This document shows positions 58,520 through 64,000 of a stretch of 64,000 bases of DNA, one piece after another. Origin of the DNA: an uncultured Oscillospiraceae bacterium (GTDB lineage: Bacteria; Bacillota; Clostridia; Oscillospirales; Oscillospiraceae); the NCBI GenBank assembly GCA_910587645.1, contig CAJUNA010000002.1:1-64000 (forward strand), written 5' to 3'. Under the pieces are notes generated by a model. It had not been told where the DNA came from, made no database searches, and saw only the letters and a list, made by a program, of their open reading frames with translations. A program made the position numbers and the translations under genes. Within the stretch, counting starts at the first letter, position 1, and the number at the start of each line of letters is the position of its first letter.

Positions 58520-59296
58520 TTATTCCATACCTAAAAACCCGGCGGGATCGACTGGTTCGCCATCCTTGGTGACGCTGAAGTGCAGATGCGCACCCAATCC
58601 GGCTTCCGTCAGGGAGGTATTGCCTACTGCGCCCAGCACGGCGCCAGCGGGGATCTCGTCCCCTTTCAGTACGCTCAGCTCCGGCTGGAGGCTGGCGTAG
58701 GTGGTAATATAGCCGTTGCGGTGATCCACGGTGACAGTGGTGCCCATACGGGGGTCCTCTTCCACAGAGAGCACCACGCCTGCGGAAGCGGCGGCCACCG
58801 CGGTCCCGGCTTCCGCCTTGATATCCAGTCCGTCATGGATCCGCCAATCTCCCAGGGTTGCGTCATAGGTCAACTGATCCACGGAGAAAGCCGCCACGGT
58901 CTCCCCCGCCAGGGGCGGGACGATCACCATAGGTTCCACCGCCTGCACCGGCGCAGGCTCCATAGTGGGCGCGTCATCCTCATTAAGAAAAGTGTCCTCC
59001 GGCGCTTCCGTTTTCTCCGGCTCGATAATAGGCCGGACAACGGGCTGCTCTACAGGGATGGGGGTGTCCTTGATGACAGGCTTGGCTGGCTCCGGTTCCG
59101 GAACCACAACGTTCTGCGCGGGTTCCGGCTCGGAAACGGCGCTGGGGAGGGGCGTTTCAATCTGGGGGTCCGGTTCCGTTTTCAGCAGGGCGAAATAGCC
59201 AACCACTCCGGCTGCGACTACGCAGACGAGCAGGGCTATGTAGAAGCCCATGCCGCCGAAGATGGAGGCAGCCTGCCGCTTGCCTCTGTTGTCCAT
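58520..59296 (-). CDS. spoIIQ: SpoIIQ-like M23 peptidase
   Basis: Forespore membrane protein that contacts SpoIIIAH across the engulfing membranes. The 258 residues contain one membrane helix (about 12-36), a proline- and glutamate-rich spacer and a LytM/M23 domain with the zinc ligands of HDGLD (HxxxD) and AHLHFSV (HxH), so the metal site looks complete, as in Clostridium difficile rather than B. subtilis. The start at 59296 has AAAGGAAG upstream; the open frame to 59443 is longer than needed. Convergent with spoIID. Confidence 0.88.
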   Translation of the reverse strand: MDNRGKRQAASIFGGMGFYIALLVCVVAAGVVGYFALLKTEPDPQIETPLPSAVSEPEPAQNVVVPEPEPAKPVIKDTPIPVEQPVVRPIIEPEKTEAPEDTFLNEDDAPTMEPAPVQAVEPMVIVPPLAGETVAAFSVDQLTYDATLGDWRIHDGLDIKAEAGTAVAAASAGVVLSVEEDPRMGTTVTVDHRNGYITTYASLQPELSVLKGDEIPAGAVLGAVGNTSLTEAGLGAHLHFSVTKDGEPVDPAGFLGME

Positions 59297-59446
59297 ACGA
59301 ATTCTTCCTTTCATCATCCCGCCGCCCTGGGGCGGCTGTAATGGAGGTTTTTCCCTCCAGCCCCATTGTGCGCCGTTCTGGAAGATTTTATGCAGCCCCT
59401 CTTGAAATTTCTTTTCCGTCTTCCCGATGGCCGGATCAAGCACAGC

Positions 59447-59482
59447 AAAAAGGGAGCAGCCCCGAGGGAGCTGCTCCCTTTT
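59447..59482 (-). terminator. Terminator after the GH13 gene
   Basis: Stem of GGGAGCAGC / GCTGCTCCC extended by AAAA/TTTT with a 9-base loop; on the minus strand the stem ends in a T run. It lies 10 bases past the GH13 stop. Confidence 0.75.
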
Positions 59483-59492
59483 ATTTCTAAAA

Positions 59493-61361
59493 TCATATCA
59501 GCATCATGCACTCCAGCCCCGGAACCCGAACCGTCAGCCGGTTTTGCACCGCTACGAACTGCTGGCCGGAAAATACATCCGCTGCCAAATGCCCGTGCCA
59601 GGGGATGCTGACCTCCGCCAGGGCCTCACCCGTGTTGAGGATGGCTGCGGTAACCTCCTCCCCCTCCGTCCGGGCAAAGGCCAGAACCGGGCCGGCGGCA
59701 TGGAACCAGCGCAAGTCCCCAATCTGTAGGGATATCCTGCTGTTGCGCAGCTTCCCCAGCAAGGCGAAGTGCTTACGCAGCCCTTCGTCCTCCTGTCCCC
59801 AAGGGTAGGTCCCCCGGTTGAAGGGGTCTTCGAAGCCTTCCATCCCTGCCTCATCGCCGTAGTAGACTGTGGGGCAGCCGGGGAAAGCGTACAGCAGCGC
59901 CGCGCCGATCCGCAAAAGCCGCTCCCCACGCTCCCGCTCCTGGGGGGACATACGGTAGGAAGCCCGGGCGGAACGATCCTCCGGCACGTTTCTGGCGCCC
60001 AGCATGGTGAGTATACGCGGCGTATCGTGAGTGCCCAGCATATTCATGCCGCTGTAAAAGGCGGGCGGCGGGTAATTCTCCCGGATTGTCTCCATGGCTT
60101 CCATGAAGTCCTCCGCAGCGCCGCCCTGCAAGTAGGCCAGCGCCGCCACCCGGAAGGGGTAGTTCATCAGCCCGTGGGTCTCCCGTCCCAGCAGATACCG
60201 CCGCCGCTGGTCGTAGGCGATCTTATTGCTGCCGTCCTCCCAGACCTCGCCCAGGAGGAAGCTGCCCGGTTTTTCCTCCATCATGGCGGCCCGGATTTTT
60301 TCAATGAATTCGTCCGGCAGCTCATCGGCTACGTCCAGCCGCCAAGCGTCCGCCCCCGCGCGAAGCCAGCGGCGAATGATGGAGTCCTTCCCCTGGATAA
60401 TGTAATCCACATAGGAGCTCCGGCTCTCATTGACCGCCGGGAGGGTTCGGATGCCCCACCACGCCTCGTAGGCCCCTGGCCACTCCAGAAAAGTATACCA
60501 GGGGTAGTAAGGGCTGTCTTTGCTCTGGGCCGCGCCCAGCCCGGGATACGTGCCGCAGGCGTTGAAATACTTGCTGTTGTTTCCGGTGTGGTTGAACACG
60601 CCGTCCAGCATCACCCGCATCCCCAGGTTGTGGGCCTTCTCGCACAGGCGGCGGAAATCCTCCTCCGTTCCCAACATAGGGTCGATCTTCTCATAGTCGC
60701 CGGTATTGTACCGGTGGTTGCTGTCGGACTCAAAGATCGGGCAGAAATAGATGGTTTTTGTCCCAAGGGACTGGAGATATTCCAGCTTTTCTTCGACACC
60801 AGCCAGGTTCCCACCGAAAAAATCCCGGTTTCGGATCTCACCCTTTTCATCGGGCAGATACTCCATGCCCTCCTCCCAGTCCTGATGGACTAACCGGCTG
60901 CCCAGCATCCCGGCGGGGTCGGGGACACTGGTGCGGCGGAACCGGTCAGGGAAAATCTGGTAAGCCGGTCCCCGGCCGAACCAGTCTGGCGTATCCAGGG
61001 ACCCGTCATACACCGTCTGCTGCCAGGAAACCACATCTTTTTCCGCACCCATCCCGTCTTTTCCCAGCCAGACAATTTCCCCACTGCGCCGTTGGAGACG
61101 GAAACGGTACCAGACCAGCTCCGGTTTCAGGGACGCGGTACATACGGCGGTGAAAAGGGAGCAGCCCCCCTCTGTCCCGGCATAGGACAGGGGGATCTCC
61201 TCCCGGCGGCCCGCAAATTCGGCATGCCAAAGCAGGGAGCACGCCGCAAAGCCCTCCGCCAGCGGGGGACGGAGGGTTACGGTAATCTTCGTGCCGCAGG
61301 GGACCGCGCCATAAGGCGACTTGTACCGGCTGTCTCTTGGGTCAAAGATATTTGTCGTCAT
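59493..61361 (-). CDS. GH13 family alpha-amylase-type glycosidase
   Basis: Intracellular alpha-glucan hydrolase, 622 residues without signal peptide. An N-terminal beta domain (about 1-120) precedes the barrel: DGVFNHTG, RLDVADEL with nucleophile D343, GEVWED with acid/base E372, and GTHDTP with D446. This is the layout of neopullulanase/cyclomaltodextrinase-type enzymes (GH13_20). Likely acts on maltodextrins taken up by the cell. Lies between spoIIQ and mrdA without obvious functional link, and ends in its own terminator. Confidence 0.85.
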   Translation of the reverse strand: MTTNIFDPRDSRYKSPYGAVPCGTKITVTLRPPLAEGFAACSLLWHAEFAGRREEIPLSYAGTEGGCSLFTAVCTASLKPELVWYRFRLQRRSGEIVWLGKDGMGAEKDVVSWQQTVYDGSLDTPDWFGRGPAYQIFPDRFRRTSVPDPAGMLGSRLVHQDWEEGMEYLPDEKGEIRNRDFFGGNLAGVEEKLEYLQSLGTKTIYFCPIFESDSNHRYNTGDYEKIDPMLGTEEDFRRLCEKAHNLGMRVMLDGVFNHTGNNSKYFNACGTYPGLGAAQSKDSPYYPWYTFLEWPGAYEAWWGIRTLPAVNESRSSYVDYIIQGKDSIIRRWLRAGADAWRLDVADELPDEFIEKIRAAMMEEKPGSFLLGEVWEDGSNKIAYDQRRRYLLGRETHGLMNYPFRVAALAYLQGGAAEDFMEAMETIRENYPPPAFYSGMNMLGTHDTPRILTMLGARNVPEDRSARASYRMSPQERERGERLLRIGAALLYAFPGCPTVYYGDEAGMEGFEDPFNRGTYPWGQEDEGLRKHFALLGKLRNSRISLQIGDLRWFHAAGPVLAFARTEGEEVTAAILNTGEALAEVSIPWHGHLAADVFSGQQFVAVQNRLTVRVPGLECMMLI

Positions 61362-61400
61362 GTTGGATGTTTCCTTATTCCATTGTATTTTCCGAACCCT

Positions 61401-63611
61401 TTATGGCAGCAGCGCGCCCTCCGGCGCGATGGCGTACCCGATGTCGCTGGGGGCAAAGTAGTCGTTCAGGATCTGCACGGCGGTAGCGGCCAGGGACGCG
61501 CCGCTGCGGCCTTGCTCAATGACCACCGCTACGGCGATTTCCGGCTCCTCAAAGGGGGCGAAGCAGACAAACACGCCGTTAGCGGCCAAGTCGCCCACCT
61601 GGGCGCTGCCGGTCTTAGCACCGGCGGTGACGATACAGTTTTTGAAATCCCCGGCCAGGGACTTATTCACCAGATCCCCCATGCCCTTTTTGATCGCGGC
61701 CAGCGTATCGTCTGACAGCTCCAGATCCGACAGCACCTCCGGCTGATGGGTATAGAGGACGGAGCTGCCGTCATAGCTGGTTACATCCCGCAGCAGGTGG
61801 GCGTCCACCCGCTCCCCGCCCCGGAGGAGTACCGCGATATAGTTGGCAAGCTGGAGGGGGGTGTAGAGCTGCTGGGCCTGCCCAAACCCGGCCCAGGGAG
61901 ACTGGTCCTCGCCAGGGGCGTTTTCGTGGCGGCTGCCAATACGCTCGCTGATCTCAATGCCGGTGTGCTCCCCCAGCCCAAAGGCGGCGGCATACGCATT
62001 AAGCCTCTCCAGCCCAAGCTGATAGCCCATCTCCGCGAAAAAGTAGTTGCAGGAAACCGTGATGGCCTCGCTGACGTTGATGCGCCCGTGGCGTCCCCCG
62101 CTGCTGTTGTAGAGCCAGCAGTTGGCATGGCTGTTGGGGTCCCCGGGATACAGCCAGGAGCCGGTGGCATTGATCTTTGTCTTGGTGTCGATGATCCCGG
62201 CCTCCAAGGCGGCGGCAGCGGTCATAGGCTTGAAGGTGGAACCGGGCGCGTATGCGCCGTTCACTGCCCGGTTGGTATACGGGGCGGCGGGATCCACAGA
62301 AAGCTCCGCGTAATCCTCCTGATAGGTTCGCTGGCTGTAGGTGGGGTAGGTGGCAAGGGCCAGCACCTCACTGTCCTTGACACTGACCACCGCCGCCGCG
62401 CCGCCAATGGTCTGCATGCGCTTTTCCTCTTCCTCGTTCCGGGCGCCGGCTTTGGTCGTTTCCACGCCTGCGGCCAGGGCAGCTTCCACTTTTGCCTGGA
62501 AGTCGATGTCGATGGTAAGAGCTACTGTGCCGCCAGGCTTGGGTTCGATAGTATACAGCTCACTGGTGATTTTTCCGTCCTGATTGGTAGTAATGGCCCG
62601 GACACCGTCCTCCCCCCGAAGGAAGGGCTCAAAGGCCAATTCCGCCCCATCCTTGCCCACCTGTTCGTCCAACTGGTAGAAGTGGAGGCCAGCCAGGTCT
62701 TCTCCAGCTTCCTTTGCGGTGCTATAGGGTTCGTTCAGTTTGGCCTGCTCCTCCCGGTCGCGGATGGAGCCAATGCGCCCCAGGATGTGGGCGGCATAAT
62801 CGGTGTGGTACTGGCGCACGGCACGGCTGCCCACCACCGCGCCGGTAAACCCGCCGTCGTTGAGCAGGGAGATCAGTTCTACCGTCACATCCTCCGCCAG
62901 GAAATAGGGGACCGTGGCGGCGTTCCGCGCAAGGGTGCGCAGGCGCAGCTCATACAGTACACCCAGCACCTGCCGCGCTTCCTGGTTGGTAAAGCTCTCC
63001 GGGATACCGAAATCCTTGCGCATGAGGGTCATGAGCTGGCTCGCCGACATGCCGGAGGAGGTTGTCAGCTCGAACTCCTTCAGCACGGACTGGCTCATAA
63101 GGGGCAGCTTGGTTGCCGCCGTAATTTCGGTAGCAGACCAATCCCGGTCCACCAGGAAATTCTGAAACCGCACCCGCTGGGTGCCCGTAGCGTCTGCGAA
63201 GGTATACGCAAAGGGCTCGCTCTGGGAGACTGGAAGGCCGTCCTCCCAGACAATGCCATGCTCCTGCAAAAGCCCCAGCAGGCGCAGCATAGCCCGGGCC
63301 ACGCTTTCCGCGTGAACCGAATTGCCCTCGCCGGGCGTGATGGCGGGGTCATCCACCACCTGCTCCGGGTCGAAAGTTACCGTATAGATTTCCCGGTTGG
63401 AGACCAGTACCTTCCCGTTGCGGTCTGTGATGACGCCCCGATAGCTCTCCACCGGCTGGGTAGTCGTGACCTGGATGGCCGATTCCGACAGATAGTCTGC
63501 CCCATGCACGATCTGGGCGTCATAGAGGATGCCAACAAAACAGATCAGGCAAACGGCGTAAACAAGGATCAGGAGGTTGGATCTCCGAAAAAAATGCTTT
63601 TCGTTTTCCAA
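61401..63611 (-). CDS. mrdA: Penicillin-binding protein 2 (MrdA)
   Basis: Transpeptidase of the elongasome that cross-links side-wall peptidoglycan. The 736-residue protein has an N-terminal membrane helix (about 12-30), a large dimerisation domain, and a transpeptidase domain with the catalytic SxxK motif STFK (458-461), SxN as SCN (520-522) and KTGS (666-669). Slightly long for the family (about 630-700) because of extended insertions. Follows mreD by 31 bases, which is the conserved mreCD-mrdA order. Confidence 0.93.
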   Translation of the reverse strand: MENEKHFFRRSNLLILVYAVCLICFVGILYDAQIVHGADYLSESAIQVTTTQPVESYRGVITDRNGKVLVSNREIYTVTFDPEQVVDDPAITPGEGNSVHAESVARAMLRLLGLLQEHGIVWEDGLPVSQSEPFAYTFADATGTQRVRFQNFLVDRDWSATEITAATKLPLMSQSVLKEFELTTSSGMSASQLMTLMRKDFGIPESFTNQEARQVLGVLYELRLRTLARNAATVPYFLAEDVTVELISLLNDGGFTGAVVGSRAVRQYHTDYAAHILGRIGSIRDREEQAKLNEPYSTAKEAGEDLAGLHFYQLDEQVGKDGAELAFEPFLRGEDGVRAITTNQDGKITSELYTIEPKPGGTVALTIDIDFQAKVEAALAAGVETTKAGARNEEEEKRMQTIGGAAAVVSVKDSEVLALATYPTYSQRTYQEDYAELSVDPAAPYTNRAVNGAYAPGSTFKPMTAAAALEAGIIDTKTKINATGSWLYPGDPNSHANCWLYNSSGGRHGRINVSEAITVSCNYFFAEMGYQLGLERLNAYAAAFGLGEHTGIEISERIGSRHENAPGEDQSPWAGFGQAQQLYTPLQLANYIAVLLRGGERVDAHLLRDVTSYDGSSVLYTHQPEVLSDLELSDDTLAAIKKGMGDLVNKSLAGDFKNCIVTAGAKTGSAQVGDLAANGVFVCFAPFEEPEIAVAVVIEQGRSGASLAATAVQILNDYFAPSDIGYAIAPEGALLP

Positions 63612-63642
63612 GGGGATTTCCTTTCTTTCTCAGCAGGTTCGT

Positions 63643-64000
63643 TTAATAGTCCGCCGCGCATTTCCGGAAAACCGTCCGGTACACCGGCAAGACTACCAGC
63701 ACGGCAGGCAGGGTCAGCAAAGTTTCCTCCAGCGATATTCGGGCCATCAGCCCCAGGTATTGCCCACCGGAGAGGATCTGTACCGCCATCCGGAAAGCGC
63801 AGACCGTCAGCAGCCCCGCCGATGATACCACCAGTGCGCATAAAAAGCCACGGGACAGCAGGCGGCTGGCGATCCCCCCGGCCAGGACTGCGGCCGCCGG
63901 AAAGGAAATGGAGAAGAACCCCCGGAAGGGCGCGGGCGCCAGCAGGTCGCACAGGATGCCCAAAACCAGGCCGAACACCGCCCCGGGCCTTGTGCCCTCG
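63643..64000 (-). CDS. mreD: Rod shape-determining protein MreD (partial)
   Basis: The C-terminal part of an integral membrane protein with several hydrophobic helices; the N terminus continues beyond the window edge (the frame stays open to position 64000, reading TRPGAVFGLVLGILCDLLA). It lies just upstream of mrdA, as in the mreBCD-mrdA cluster. About 119 codons are visible, roughly two thirds of a usual MreD. Assignment rests on helix pattern and position. Confidence 0.75.
   Translation of the reverse strand, partial: EGTRPGAVFGLVLGILCDLLAPAPFRGFFSISFPAAAVLAGGIASRLLSRGFLCALVVSSAGLLTVCAFRMAVQILSGGQYLGLMARISLEETLLTLPAVLVVLPVYRTVFRKCAADY

Overview
The window looks like a GC-rich, flagellated, endospore-forming anaerobic Clostridia chromosome, most like the Oscillospiraceae (Flavonifractor, Oscillibacter or Intestinimonas relatives). 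This is inferred from the gene content: a large flagellin, spoIID and spoIIQ, a V-type ATPase instead of an F-type, an activase for an anaerobic ribonucleotide reductase, an S-layer-anchored protein, GC-rich coding, and Gram-positive lipoproteins. I saw no rRNA or tRNA gene, CRISPR array, transposase or prophage. Most of the window is chromosomal backbone with small accessory pockets.

Layout. 1-2.4 kb: flagellin whose reading frame is broken by one base. 2.5-11.2 kb: a minus-strand housekeeping cluster read gdpP - GNAT - rplI - dnaB - tilS - GNAT - hpt - ftsH. 11.3-16.3 kb: thiN, a divergent GH127 glycosidase, a PlsC-like protein with a zinc ribbon, and a lower-GC RibD-like reductase. 16.6-20.1 kb: a minus-strand unit of ECF sigma factor, putative anti-sigma factor and adenine DNA methyltransferase. 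20.1-22.9 kb: a leader with alternative hairpins, a radical SAM/SPASM protein and an integral membrane protein of the flippase/LPG-synthase type. 22.9-24.7 kb: a transglutaminase-like lipoprotein.

24.8-31.3 kb is the most interesting locus. A sigma-A promoter and cobalamin riboswitch precede a secreted SLH-domain protein carrying a CbiK-type cobaltochelatase. A lipoprotein shares that protein's C-terminal domain. A complete BtuFCD/FecBCD-type ABC importer follows, whose ATPase has an extra C-terminal domain, and then a strong terminator. Together they look like a surface system for capturing, and perhaps chemically handling, a tetrapyrrole, with output set by cobalamin.

31.4-33.5 kb: a PadR regulator, a HAAS/DUF4097 protein and a small membrane protein in one unit. 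33.6-34.1 kb: nrdG. 34.3-43.5 kb: a minus-strand V-ATPase operon in the order G/H-I-K-E-C-F-A-B-D, interrupted between F and A by about 550 bp of non-coding, hairpin-rich DNA. 43.9-45.0 kb: a membrane-anchored putative glycosidase. 45.2-52.5 kb: a tightly packed aromatic amino acid operon tyrA-aroB-DUF4180-aroA-aroC-pheA-aroE::aroK-aroQ, lacking only DAHP synthase for the path from DAHP to prephenate derivatives. 52.6-57.2 kb: a ferritin-like protein, an HD-protein remnant, a lipoprotein, a ParC/GyrA paralogue and a membrane protein. 57.4-64.0 kb: convergent spoIID and spoIIQ, a GH13 amylase-type enzyme, PBP2 (mrdA) and the 3' part of mreD.

All calls come from reading the sequence and recalled family knowledge. 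No database search was possible. Long antisense frames are common in this GC-rich DNA and were set aside.
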